Below, piece after piece: positions 39,668 through 47,517 of a DNA stretch of 50,014 bases; the first letter of the stretch is position 1, and every line of letters starts with the position of its first letter. This DNA is from Bacteroidales bacterium (lineage in GTDB: Bacteria; Bacteroidota; Bacteroidia; Bacteroidales; UBA932), in the NCBI GenBank assembly GCA_017558775.1, contig JAFYTP010000096.1:1-50014 (forward strand), given 5' to 3'. The notes beneath the pieces are model-generated. The model did not search any database. It had not been told where the DNA came from and was given only the letters and a program-made list of their open reading frames with translations. The translations under genes and the position numbers were made by a program.

Positions 39668-40566
39668 TTGTCAAGGCCTTACTGCTCGCCACCCTGGCGC
39701 TCTCGCCAGCCCCGGACACATCGACAGTCGTGGGCCGCATCCAGTATGTCTATGCCCTCAAGGACGCCATCGACGCCACCGTCTGGCCCGGCTTCGCCGC
39801 CCCCGAAAACGACGTCCCGCTGGTGTATTACGAGGATTCCCTCTGCTACGTCGCGAATCCCACCCCGGCCTTTGCGGGGGATAGGGTGTTTAGCGCTTCC
39901 GGGCTCGAAATTGTCCGGATCCCCCGTGTCGATGACATCCCCTTCCACATGCACGTCGACTGCACCGACTCCCTGGGCCCCGTCATGCGCTGCAGCAGCC
40001 CGGAGATAACGAGACAATATGTCCCGGAGGTCCCTTCTGTCGATGTCTGGGCACCCATGGTCATGCACGAATACTTCCACGGCTTCCAATTCAAGCAAGA
40101 AGGCTTTTTCGATGAATTCATGCGGATTTCCTCTTTTGAGACCGATACCCTGACCGCGCTATGCGCTGATTACGCGTGGTTTAAGGAAAGTGTCGTGGAG
40201 GAGAATGCCTTGTTGATGAAAGCGATTGAGCGGCCTGGCTCGGCGGAGGATTATATGCGGGAGTTCTTTGAGTTAAGGGACAAACGTCGCGCCCGGGTGT
40301 TGGCGGAACAGGGAGTGGATATCGTGGCCTATGAGCAGCTGATGGAGGTGGTGGAGGGGAGTGCGCGGTATGTCGAATATCGGCTGTATCGGCATCTAGG
40401 GGAGTATAGCTGGGCGAAGTATCAATGGCTTTTCAAGCCTTCAGACAAGTATTATTACGCATTGGGATTCAATGCGTTGAGGTTGTTGGATAAGTTGGGA
40501 ATTGATTATCGGGGAGATATCTTTGCCGATGTAGAGGCGGTGGAAAAGCTACTCAGAGGAATATAA
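39664..40566 (+). CDS. Putative zincin-like (HExxH) protein
   Basis: A 300-residue protein with a short hydrophobic N-terminus (about 1-17) that may be a signal peptide. It has VMHEYFHGFQ (about 137-146), the HExxH zinc-binding motif, and about 85 residues later EGSARYVEYR, which could supply the third ligand Glu of a gluzincin-type site. No further family motif is recognised. It overlaps the YbaK-like gene by ATGA. It is probably a metallopeptidase or a structural relative, with unknown substrate. Confidence 0.6.
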   Translation: MIVKALLLATLALSPAPDTSTVVGRIQYVYALKDAIDATVWPGFAAPENDVPLVYYEDSLCYVANPTPAFAGDRVFSASGLEIVRIPRVDDIPFHMHVDCTDSLGPVMRCSSPEITRQYVPEVPSVDVWAPMVMHEYFHGFQFKQEGFFDEFMRISSFETDTLTALCADYAWFKESVVEENALLMKAIERPGSAEDYMREFFELRDKRRARVLAEQGVDIVAYEQLMEVVEGSARYVEYRLYRHLGEYSWAKYQWLFKPSDKYYYALGFNALRLLDKLGIDYRGDIFADVEAVEKLLRGI

Positions 40567-40570
40567 ACAG

Positions 40571-40602
40571 AAAAGCCATCATCCGTTTCGGAGATGGCTT
40601 TC
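40571..40602. terminator. Bidirectional terminator
   Basis: A stem with 9 and 4 base pairs (40572-40580 with 40593-40601, and 40582-40585 with 40589-40592) is flanked by A-rich and T-rich ends. It lies between convergent genes ending at 40566 and 40623. Confidence 0.8.
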
Positions 40603-40622
40603 TTCAGCTATTTTCGGTCGTA

Positions 40623-40892
40623 TCACTTCTTCCTGACCAAATACTCATCGTACAGCTGCTGCTTCCTTAACCAGAAGGAAGCGGGAATCTTGGTGACCGC
40701 CTCAATGGATATGGCCATCTTCGTGGTAATTGAACTGTTACCACCAATCAGGGCAAAAATCATCTTTTCGGGCTTAGAGACCCGAACTGCAAATTCCTTC
40801 ACGCTCATTCCCATCTCCTTAATCTTCTCATCAAGCGTTACACCTGGATGGTAGACGGCGATCAGTTTGGATGCGTTTGCTTTTATACTCAT
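40623..40892 (-). CDS. HigA-like XRE-family antitoxin/regulator, no toxin beside it
   Basis: An 89-residue helix-turn-helix protein. HPGVTLDEKIKEMGMSVKEFAVRVSKPE followed by ITTKMAISIEAVTKIPASFWL is the HigA-type antitoxin pattern (HPGE-like opening, then the conserved 'A..iE...gi.a.fWl' segment). No HigB-like RelE-fold gene lies next to it on either side. It is divergent from the MazG/helicase operon, 164 bases away, so it may serve as that operon's regulator. A -7 box TAATTTTG lies upstream at 40906-40913 on the minus strand. Confidence 0.82.
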   Translation of the reverse strand: MSIKANASKLIAVYHPGVTLDEKIKEMGMSVKEFAVRVSKPEKMIFALIGGNSSITTKMAISIEAVTKIPASFWLRKQQLYDEYLVRKK

Positions 40893-40905
40893 AGCTATAC
40901 AAATG

Positions 40906-40913
40906 CAAAATTA
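40906..40913 (-). promoter_or_regulatory. -7 box of the HigA-like gene
   Basis: TAATTTTG on the minus strand, 14 bases before the start codon at 40892. No clear -33 element was found. Confidence 0.45.
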
Positions 40914-41002
40914 GGAATATTTTTGACTATCATAAAGTGTAATGTTAATATTTTGCTGCGGCGGGAAGGATTATTAGTGAATATAAATCTTGGTTGAGAG
41001 AG

Positions 41003-41032
41003 AACGAATTCACTGAAAATTCGTTACATTTG
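41003..41032 (+). promoter_or_regulatory. Operator-like inverted repeat and -7 box of the MazG/helicase operon
   Basis: AACGAATT (41003-41010) and AATTCGTT (41018-41025) form a perfect 8-base inverted repeat with a 7-base spacer. Its right arm runs into the -7 box TACATTTG (41025-41032). The position suggests a repressor site, possibly for the divergent HigA-like protein. Confidence 0.55.
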
Positions 41033-41056
41033 TGAAGTAGACAATACCCCTCACAA

Positions 41057-41386
41057 ATGAATGATATTGAAGAGATTCTGAAAGAACTCAGAAGATTCAA
41101 TCAGGATCGCGACTGGGATCAGTTCCATAACGGAAAGGATTTGGCGATTGCTATTTCCTTGGAGTCAGCGGAACTCTTGGAAGCGTTCCTATGGAAATCG
41201 CCGGAAAACGTTCCTGTCGAAAAGGTTCGTGAAGAACTTGCCGACGTGCTCAATTATGCTTTCCAGATGGCCGACAAATATGGATTGGACATCAAGGACA
41301 TTATGCTGAGCAAGATTAGAAAGAACGCAGAAAAGTATCCTGTTTCAAAGGCGAAAGGGTCAGCCAAAAAGTATAACGAATTCTAG
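41057..41386 (+). CDS. MazG-like nucleotide pyrophosphohydrolase
   Basis: A 109-residue all-helical protein of the MazG/dCTP-pyrophosphatase type. DQFHNGKDLAIAISLESAELLEAF supplies the ExxE metal site and VREELADVLNYAFQMADKYGLD supplies the ExxD site. Such enzymes cut (d)NTPs to NMP and pyrophosphate. It starts behind its own promoter and operator-like repeat. Only one base separates its stop codon from the start of the GIY-YIG/helicase gene, so the two are translated from one message and probably act together. It is AT-richer than the flanking core genes. Confidence 0.85.
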   Translation: MNDIEEILKELRRFNQDRDWDQFHNGKDLAIAISLESAELLEAFLWKSPENVPVEKVREELADVLNYAFQMADKYGLDIKDIMLSKIRKNAEKYPVSKAKGSAKKYNEF

Positions 41387-41387
41387 T

Positions 41388-43214
41388 ATGAGCGATCGAT
41401 CTTTGGTTATTCGGAATTATCCATTCCCGGGTGCTGAGAATGAAGTGGCTGCGACTGCTTATGGCACCAATTGGCCGGTGGTTTACCTGATTTACAACGA
41501 CAAAGAAGTGTATGTCGGGGAAACTACCAGTGCTTCTGTCCGCTATGCTCAGCATGCGGATCAGAATGGAAAATACTATAATGACAGGAAGCGGTTGAAC
41601 CGTATCTCAATTGTTTTTGACGAACAATTCAACAAGTCAGCAATTCTGGATATTGAACAGAATCTGATCCATTTGTTGGAAACAGAGTCGGCGATGCTGG
41701 AAGAAAACGGCATGCATGGTAGAACCCTTCAGAATCGTAATGCCGGGCAATCCTATTCGCACAATTATTACAACAGGGCGATCTATCAAGCAAAGGTTGA
41801 GGAGATTTGGAATCGACTGCTCAGAATGCAGTTCGTTCATAACCCGTATCCTGACATAAAGAATTCTGACCTATTCAAGTATTCTCCTTACACTAGTCTT
41901 ACCGCTGAGCAGGAGCAGGTTTGTCGGGACATCATACGTGATATTATCCAAGCGCTTCAACATAATCGAAAAGGGATGGCCGTAATTAGAGGGGCGGCGG
42001 GAACCGGGAAATCCCTTGTTCTCATCAATATGATTATGACTATCCTTAAAAGCCGGAAAGTCCATTACGATTTCGACTTTGAGACGGATTCTGAAGATGA
42101 TTTGGATGAGCGGTATGGATTGCATGCAGAACTGGAGAGATTCTACGAGTTATGGAAAGAAAAAACCGGCTATGATGACTTAAAGATTGGGTTTGTTGTC
42201 CCGATGGCGTCTATTCGAGCCACATTCAAAGTCGTTTTCAAATATGCCGGTAAATCTACCCCGGGTATGCGTGCCAACATGGTCATTGGTCCCAATGCCG
42301 TGGTGACTCATGAGGGCGAAAGGGAGTATGATGTAGTGTTTGTGGATGAGTCACACCGTTTGAAAAGGCGAGTAGCAATGTCCGGCACTGAAATGAGTGC
42401 ATTCGACAATTGTTGCACGCGATTGGGTATGAATCCAAAGGAAGCAACACAATTGGATTTTCTCTTGAAAAAAAGCAAGTATCAAGTCTTGGTCTATGAC
42501 GAGAATCAAAGTATAAAGCCTACGGATATCCCCGCTGAGGTTATGCGACAGAAGATGGATGCTCAAGTTACGATTCGTCGAGAACTGAAATCACAAATGC
42601 GTTGCCAGGCTGGGGGAGACTTCATGCAATATATTGATGATATCTTCAACACCCGTAATCCGAAGTTTCAGTCCTTTGGCAGCTATGATTTTAAGTTGTT
42701 TAACGATCCCAATGCTATGATAGACTTTATTTGCAAGATGGATAAGAAAGAAGACCTTTGTCGGACTTTGGCGGGGTATTCGTGGGAATGGGTATCGGCC
42801 AACGGGAAAGGGAATCCAACAACAGTGAAGGAATATATCAAAGCAGGACGGAAGCCGGATATTGAATTGGATGGGAAAAGTTATTACTGGAATCTCAATA
42901 GTAGTCAATGGATTCTGAACAGCTCTCCTGAAGAGATAGGGTGTGTCCACACGTCTCAGGGATATGATCTGAATCGCGTTGGCGTCATTCTAGGGCGAGA
43001 AATTGATTATGATCCGGATTCAAAATCTATCATTATCAACAGAAGTCTCTTCTTTGATAAAAAGGTTAAGCAGCAAACAACGGATGCGCAACTGAAGCAA
43101 TTTATTATCAACGCCTATAAAGTAATGCTTGTTCGGGGTATCAAGGGATGCTATGTGTATGCCTATAACAAGAATCTCCGCGATTACCTAAAGAATTTCA
43201 TATCAACGATATAA
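41388..43214 (+). CDS. GIY-YIG nuclease domain fused to DUF2075 (SF1-like) helicase/ATPase
   Basis: A 608-residue protein. Residues about 28-100 form a GIY-YIG-like nuclease domain: VVYLIYND (31-38), EVYVGETTS (40-48), Arg52 and a Glu in the following helix. A helicase core of the DUF2075/Schlafen-group-3 type follows: Walker A GAAGTGKS (202-209), Walker B VVFVDESHR (about 316-324), the DENQSIKP motif III-like segment, RRELKSQMRC, and a C-terminal VHTSQGYDLNRVGVILGRE (motif V/VI region). It probably unwinds or translocates along nucleic acid while the N-terminus nicks it. The partner is the MazG-like enzyme directly upstream. This composition fits an anti-phage or nucleic-acid surveillance module, which is inference. 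Confidence 0.85.
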   Translation: MSDRSLVIRNYPFPGAENEVAATAYGTNWPVVYLIYNDKEVYVGETTSASVRYAQHADQNGKYYNDRKRLNRISIVFDEQFNKSAILDIEQNLIHLLETESAMLEENGMHGRTLQNRNAGQSYSHNYYNRAIYQAKVEEIWNRLLRMQFVHNPYPDIKNSDLFKYSPYTSLTAEQEQVCRDIIRDIIQALQHNRKGMAVIRGAAGTGKSLVLINMIMTILKSRKVHYDFDFETDSEDDLDERYGLHAELERFYELWKEKTGYDDLKIGFVVPMASIRATFKVVFKYAGKSTPGMRANMVIGPNAVVTHEGEREYDVVFVDESHRLKRRVAMSGTEMSAFDNCCTRLGMNPKEATQLDFLLKKSKYQVLVYDENQSIKPTDIPAEVMRQKMDAQVTIRRELKSQMRCQAGGDFMQYIDDIFNTRNPKFQSFGSYDFKLFNDPNAMIDFICKMDKKEDLCRTLAGYSWEWVSANGKGNPTTVKEYIKAGRKPDIELDGKSYYWNLNSSQWILNSSPEEIGCVHTSQGYDLNRVGVILGREIDYDPDSKSIIINRSLFFDKKVKQQTTDAQLKQFIINAYKVMLVRGIKGCYVYAYNKNLRDYLKNFISTI

Positions 43215-43397
43215 CGTATTTAGCAGATATAGTTCCACAAACCGAATTGTCATTACTCACTGGTTTTTTGGGTATACGACTTTGTGGACCACAAGAATGT
43301 GTACTGGCGGATAAGGGGATGTTTGAGAAGATTTCTGTGTATTTCAAGAAAGAGGTCTAAGAGAAAGAGACTTGAATAAGGGAATATCTCTATTTGT

Positions 43398-43838
43398 ATG
43401 AAAGAAAACACTCATAAAGGTAATAAGGATAACCCGAATCACGAAAAACTCCCCGTTTTCCGTTTCATTCTAGCCTGCATTATCCTCTTGGCCTTAATGG
43501 GCCCATTCGCCGGTCTTTGCTTTTATCTTTATGTGATTTGCGAGGGTGGGTGGTTCTTCATCGTTTGCGGCGTTGCGATCATTCTTATGTATTTGATTCT
43601 CATCTATATATGCGTCAGCGCTTATACCTCCAAAGGTCCTATAGGTAAGGATATTACTATAGATGAAGATCAGGTCGACAGTCCCAGTCTGGATGCTCGT
43701 TCAGAGTTGTTGCTTGGAATGATGGGGGCCGAGCTTCTCAACAAAGAAATCGAGAAGGAAAAAAAGGAAAGTGAGCGGCATAGGTACGAATCCCTTTACT
43801 GGCAGGAGGCTGCACGGGATAAAAACCGACACGATTAG
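43398..43838 (+). CDS. Small two-helix membrane protein, unrecognised
   Basis: A 146-residue protein with a charged N-terminus (about 1-20), two strong hydrophobic helices (about 22-49 and 52-75), and an acidic, Glu/Lys-rich cytoplasmic-looking tail that may be coiled coil (NKEIEKEKKESERHRYESLY). No family is recognised. It lies 183 bases after the helicase gene and 7 bases before the next gene, so it pairs with the latter. Composition is AT-rich like the rest of this island. Confidence 0.6.
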   Translation: MKENTHKGNKDNPNHEKLPVFRFILACIILLALMGPFAGLCFYLYVICEGGWFFIVCGVAIILMYLILIYICVSAYTSKGPIGKDITIDEDQVDSPSLDARSELLLGMMGAELLNKEIEKEKKESERHRYESLYWQEAARDKNRHD

Positions 43839-43845
43839 GTTTTTT

Positions 43846-44529
43846 ATGGATATGATACGGACTATTGAAGAATTGAGAAAAGCCCTTTCAACGGACTTGG
43901 TTAAAAATGATGCGGGCCTGAATAATAAGTTCAGCCTTTTGGCTAATTCCCTTTTTAATAACTTCCAAATTAAGAAGGGCGAACGCTATTATTGGATGAC
44001 TGAAGTTGAGTTCTACTTGTATCACGATGGGCATAAGGATATCATTACATATCCTAGAGAATGCAAGGCTGGGATGTGGTTTTTTCACGCCAGTGGTGTT
44101 GACATCTCTTTTGAAAGCAAAGTTGAGTTCAAGGAGAACGCAAGGAACAAAAAGATGATGCCATATCTGACGAAAGATGCCGTCTTTGGAGGGATTCTAC
44201 TCCGTGGAATAGTGTCGGTTGACCAGGATGCGTCCCCAGTTAATGGGCCAATGAAGGTATGTGATGAACTCTTCGACCGATTTGATGCGCTATCTGCCCC
44301 GAAAGACTTTCCAAGGATTATCGAGGCCACAAAAACGAGGGATGTTGTTTTTAAGGACGGATTTCCTGATAAGCGTTATGGACTCAATCCGTATGCCGAG
44401 AAGAAGGTTGAAAGCATCCTCTTGTATAACTACAGCGATATCGACACGGGACAATTGACAAAAGACGAACTCGTCAAGGGGTACAAGACTTATCTGGAAG
44501 CTAAAAACCGATTCGTCGCCTCTGAATAA
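43846..44529 (+). CDS. Unrecognised protein with faint 3-methyladenine-glycosylase-like segment
   Basis: A 227-residue soluble protein. The ATG at 43846 is chosen because it follows the upstream stop codon by 7 bases; a frame extension to 43771 would overlap the membrane protein gene. The stretch RYYWMTEVEFYLYHDGHKD, then AGMWFFHASGVDISFES and GGILLRGIVSVD, loosely recalls the AAG/MPG DNA glycosylase order ('EvEaY', then 'YgmH', then 'LiRA'). I would not name it on that alone. Its 3' end overlaps the convergent deiminase gene by 40 bases. It is probably paired with the small membrane protein upstream. Confidence 0.5.
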   Translation: MDMIRTIEELRKALSTDLVKNDAGLNNKFSLLANSLFNNFQIKKGERYYWMTEVEFYLYHDGHKDIITYPRECKAGMWFFHASGVDISFESKVEFKENARNKKMMPYLTKDAVFGGILLRGIVSVDQDASPVNGPMKVCDELFDRFDALSAPKDFPRIIEATKTRDVVFKDGFPDKRYGLNPYAEKKVESILLYNYSDIDTGQLTKDELVKGYKTYLEAKNRFVASE

Positions 44530-45377
44530 TGAGGCGCGACGTTTGACTTTATCGTCCAACTGATACAATTCAACGCTCCTCCATCCCTGACCAGATTTTG
44601 GCAATCCGGAATCCGGATTACTTTATGGTTCGGATAGTGTGCCTGGATCTGTTCGAGAGCCAGGGCGTCTTCACGGATACCAAGGCCAGGAACAAAGATA
44701 TGATTACTAACTTGAAGGAAGTTCAAGTATGCCCACGATTGTTTGGAGGGGCGGGGAAGGTCGTAATGCAGTTCCTCGACATTGAATCCGTGTGCGTGGA
44801 ACTTTCTTAAAATCCTGTCTCTCAGGCTTCTGTCTATATCGACATAATTGTTCAACAGAACATCGTCGCCATCGATGAACCTGACCATCCCGTCAGAATG
44901 GCCGTAAAATTCGTAGCGGTCCCATGGGATGAGACAGACTTCGCATTCGAACTCATTTTCCAGCCTTTTTATGAGTTGCTGTTCCGTATATGCCGGGTTC
45001 TCTTTCAGGACCTTGTCGGTCATAATAATCCGGTTCCCGCATTTAACGACATTGCCACCATCGATAACGAGGTCGGTCTTCTTGCATTTCAGATGGAGGC
45101 CTCGGCAGATTGTTTCATAGGGTGGAATATAGTCCTGGGCTTTCTTCAGATAGTCGGGATCGTATTTGTATTGAAGGAAGCGCTTCTCGTCTAATTGTAT
45201 GGGCATATAATCCCGCGCCCAGACGTGCTTGATGGAGTCCGTGTGACATATGAAGTGTGTGTCGATGTGTTCCTGATACAGTGCTTCTAACAGATTCTTG
45301 GCGAGGGGCATATAGTGTCGGATTCCTTCGGCCAAATAGACGACGTTGGTTTGGTTATCATTAATCATAGTTACCAT
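44490..45377 (-). CDS. Agmatine-deiminase/PAD-family amidinotransferase-fold enzyme
   Basis: A 295-residue enzyme of the pentein fold. Signatures are VWARDYMPIQ (WxRDxxP), VIDGGNVVKCG, FYGHSDGMVRFID with the His and Asp of the catalytic set, and GGALNCISW near the C-terminus with the nucleophile Cys (about 271). The family removes imine from agmatine or peptidyl-arginine. It has no signal peptide, and no polyamine genes lie nearby, so a classical agmatine role is uncertain. It overlaps the upstream gene at 45371-45904 by 7 bases, which marks a two-gene unit. Confidence 0.85.
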   Translation of the reverse strand: MVTMINDNQTNVVYLAEGIRHYMPLAKNLLEALYQEHIDTHFICHTDSIKHVWARDYMPIQLDEKRFLQYKYDPDYLKKAQDYIPPYETICRGLHLKCKKTDLVIDGGNVVKCGNRIIMTDKVLKENPAYTEQQLIKRLENEFECEVCLIPWDRYEFYGHSDGMVRFIDGDDVLLNNYVDIDRSLRDRILRKFHAHGFNVEELHYDLPRPSKQSWAYLNFLQVSNHIFVPGLGIREDALALEQIQAHYPNHKVIRIPDCQNLVRDGGALNCISWTIKSNVAPHYSEATNRFLASR

Positions 45378-45904
45378 ATAAGTTTGCCGTTAAACCATAC
45401 TTTCGGTTTCCAGGAGAGACGGTAGGGAGGCGTGTTGCCGACCAGCAATCTACGCAAGACGGCCGTCACGTCTTCCTTGGTTATGATTCGCTCTTCGATA
45501 AGAGCAGTATCCCATTCGAGGTGTACCAGGATCCCGTCCTGGGCCGAATCCGGATAGACGCTGAACAGTTTTCTTTCGCCTTTCTCATACCGCAGTAGCG
45601 CGCATTCTCCTTGCCGGAAGGCATACAGTTCGAAGACATAGACACAGAACAACGGCTCCAGTTCATAATATTTTGAGATTTCCGGATTCTGCAGGGGCGT
45701 GTCTTCCGCAGGAAGAACCGCACGCGCGATGGATCCGGACAGTATTCCCATCCCGTCATTACGGAGTGAGAAGGTTGTTTTGTTTGCCCCGATGACGATG
45801 TCTCCCTCCTGCTTTTCGGGTGTTGCACAATAGTCCAGGCAGGTGCTTTCTAACAAGTCATAAAGGATTTGTTTTTGGCTAGTAATGTTGAGATTGTTTT
45901 TCAT
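45371..45904 (-). CDS. Unrecognised partner of the deiminase, faintly GHKL-like
   Basis: A 177-residue soluble protein. ILYDLLESTCLDYCATPE followed by VIGANKTTFSLRNDGMGI loosely resembles the N-box and 'D-x-G-x-G' region of GyrB/Hsp90-type (GHKL) ATPase folds, but key residues are not clearly in place (NDGMGI rather than DNGRGI). The C-terminal half (VYVFELYAFRQGECALLRYEKGERKLF) is not recognised. It precedes the deiminase gene with a 7-base overlap and has a good promoter, so it is probably a real two-gene operon of unknown function. Confidence 0.5.
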   Translation of the reverse strand: MKNNLNITSQKQILYDLLESTCLDYCATPEKQEGDIVIGANKTTFSLRNDGMGILSGSIARAVLPAEDTPLQNPEISKYYELEPLFCVYVFELYAFRQGECALLRYEKGERKLFSVYPDSAQDGILVHLEWDTALIEERIITKEDVTAVLRRLLVGNTPPYRLSWKPKVWFNGKLIW

Positions 45905-45954
45905 TGATAAACATTTAATTAATTATATATCAATGAAATGCGCATTTCTGACGA

Positions 45955-45986
45955 CAAAGATAGCGGCCCGGACCCGGACCGCCAAA
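45955..45986 (-). promoter_or_regulatory. Promoter of the deiminase two-gene unit
   Basis: On the minus strand TTTG (45983-45986), a 20-base spacer and TATCTTTG (45955-45962) match the consensus exactly. It lies about 50 bases before the start at 45904. Confidence 0.75.
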
Positions 45987-46075
45987 GAAACTTTGTTAAA
46001 AAGTGTTAAAGGATTGAAAAATAGTTATTCTCCCGGGCCTAGACATCTCCCTCCCGGCACCATCGACCTACACCT

Positions 46076-46306
46076 TCATCGACCTAACCCTTTCTCGGCC
46101 TCTTCCTTCGAGATCTCCTGAAACCTCGGCATCACCTTCCCGTCCCTCTCGACCTTGCCGAAGAACATATCGGCAGGGCGAACCCACATCTGGTGTTCGC
46201 CGTAGAGGGCCTGATACACGACGAGCTCTTCCAGGGTTTCGCTGTCTTTTGCTATTCCGATGAGGCGGTAGAGGTTGCCTTTGAAGTGGCGGTAGTATTT
46301 TTCCAT
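46076..46306 (-). CDS. DUF1653 family small protein
   Basis: A 76-residue protein. YYRHFKGNLYRLIGIAKDSET, then VVYQALYGEHQMWVRPADMF and PRFQEI is the pattern of DUF1653, a small domain with an SH3-like fold that is widespread in bacteria and has no assigned function. It has a -7 box (TATCTTTG) directly before the start. It stands alone. Confidence 0.85.
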   Translation of the reverse strand: MEKYYRHFKGNLYRLIGIAKDSETLEELVVYQALYGEHQMWVRPADMFFGKVERDGKVMPRFQEISKEEAEKGLGR

Positions 46307-46312
46307 GGGACA

Positions 46313-46320
46313 AAGATAGG
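46313..46320 (-). promoter_or_regulatory. -7 box of the DUF1653 gene
   Basis: TATCTTTG on the minus strand, 7 bases before the start codon at 46306, which would leave almost no leader. Confidence 0.5.
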
Positions 46321-46519
46321 GATTATACTTCTCCCGACAAAAGTGAGATACCCTGCTCTGTGAAGGAAATAGGTGGCGTAGAGGTCGCTCTAGTTGATGT
46401 TATCACAATTTGTGATGACATATTCTGAGCTCTTTCGCCTCTTGTTTGAATCCGCTGAAATTGCTACCTAATAATTTTGCGGCCGATTTTGTTATATCTG
46501 CTTTTTGCACAAAGGGAAG

Positions 46520-47014
46520 CTACAACAACCGCATCGCAATAACCGCGCACGCCTCGGCGTCCGCCAGCGCATGATGGTGATTCGTCAGGTCATAGCCGCA
46601 GGCGGCGGCGACGGTTTGGAGCTGGTGGTTGGGGAGGGTGCGGCCGAAGGTGCGGCGGGAGGCGGCGAGGGTGTCGTAGAAGCGGTAGTCGGGGTAGTCC
46701 ATCTGGTAGACCTTGAAGACCGATTTGAGGCAGCCTTCGTCGAAGCGGGCGTTGTGGGCGACGAGGGGGAGACCGTCGATGAGCGGGGCGATCTTGGCCC
46801 ATACCGCGGGGAAGGTCGGAGCGTCTTCCGTGTCTTCGGCGCAGAGGCCATGGACACGCATGCAGAACCATTGGTAGTACTCGGGCTCAGGGTGGATCAG
46901 GCTGTAGAAGGTGTCCACGATCCGGCCGTCGCGGACGATGACGACCCCCACGCTGCAGACGCTGCAGGGGTATTCGTTGGCGGTTTCAAAGTCGATGGCT
47001 GCGAAGTCTCTCAT
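46520..47014 (-). CDS. DnaQ-like 3'-5' exonuclease (DEDDh)
   Basis: A 164-residue single-domain exonuclease. AAIDFETANEYP holds the first Asp-Glu pair, LVAHNARFDEGCL the next Asp, and HHALADAEACAV the final His and Asp of the DEDDh site. It resembles the epsilon-type domain found in small stand-alone exonucleases. Its start overlaps the stop of the upstream deoxyribosyltransferase-like gene by 4 bases, so the pair is one transcript. Confidence 0.9.
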   Translation of the reverse strand: MRDFAAIDFETANEYPCSVCSVGVVIVRDGRIVDTFYSLIHPEPEYYQWFCMRVHGLCAEDTEDAPTFPAVWAKIAPLIDGLPLVAHNARFDEGCLKSVFKVYQMDYPDYRFYDTLAASRRTFGRTLPNHQLQTVAAACGYDLTNHHHALADAEACAVIAMRLL

Positions 47015-47433
47015 AATGCTTTGATCAACTTTTCCATCGACCCCACAACCCCGTCAAAGAGCTTGTACATTAGCTCCGGTTCGACCATCTCGGGGATGTA
47101 GACGATGGTGCGTTTTCCGCGGCCGGCGAGCCAGCCGGCTTCGGTGTGGGCGCTGCGGCCGCAGGGGAGGACGAGAACGCAGGTGTCGGCCCAGTTCAGG
47201 GCCTCGAGGTCGGCGGTGAACTGGCGTTCGGCGAGGGGGTGGTGGAGGCCTTCGGCGTACTGGGGGAAGGTCCAGGAGGGGGCGTCAGGGTCGATGTCGG
47301 TCCAGTGGAAGCCAGGGCCGCCGTGGGGCGGGTTGCGGAAGTCGTAGACTTCGTGGCCCGCGGCCCGGAGGCGGGTGACGACGTCGGGGTAATAGGGGTT
47401 CCTCCAGCTGGATGCGACGTAGATTTTGGCCAT
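47011..47433 (-). CDS. Nucleoside 2-deoxyribosyltransferase-like protein
   Basis: A 140-residue protein. The ATG at 47433 (MAKIYVASSWRNPYY) is chosen; a longer upstream frame runs antisense through the next gene. The Rossmann-like core has YVASSWRN, VYDFRNPPHGGPGFHW, ALNWADTCVLVLPCGRSAHTEAGWLAGRGK and a closing strand TIVYIPEM, typical of the nucleoside 2-deoxyribosyltransferase fold. The 'SAHTEAGWL' segment contains the likely catalytic Glu. The exact nucleotide substrate is not clear. It is divergent from the TIGR02452 gene and co-transcribed with the exonuclease. Confidence 0.75.
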   Translation of the reverse strand: MAKIYVASSWRNPYYPDVVTRLRAAGHEVYDFRNPPHGGPGFHWTDIDPDAPSWTFPQYAEGLHHPLAERQFTADLEALNWADTCVLVLPCGRSAHTEAGWLAGRGKRTIVYIPEMVEPELMYKLFDGVVGSMEKLIKAL

Positions 47434-47466
47434 GACTTTGAAGATTGTTTTACGAAGATAAGCATT

Positions 47467-47498
47467 TTTGTTGGAATCGACGGAAATTGCTATCTTGC
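47467..47498 (+). promoter_or_regulatory. Promoter of the TIGR02452-like gene
   Basis: TTTG (47467-47470), a 20-base spacer and TATCTTGC (47491-47498, one mismatch) lie 20 bases before the start at 47518. Confidence 0.6.
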
Positions 47499-47517
47499 AA
47501 CATAACCACTGATCACT

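Noticed and set aside
40623-40892. Complete HigBA toxin-antitoxin module
   Set aside because: Only the HigA-like gene is visible; no RelE-fold toxin frame is adjacent on either strand.
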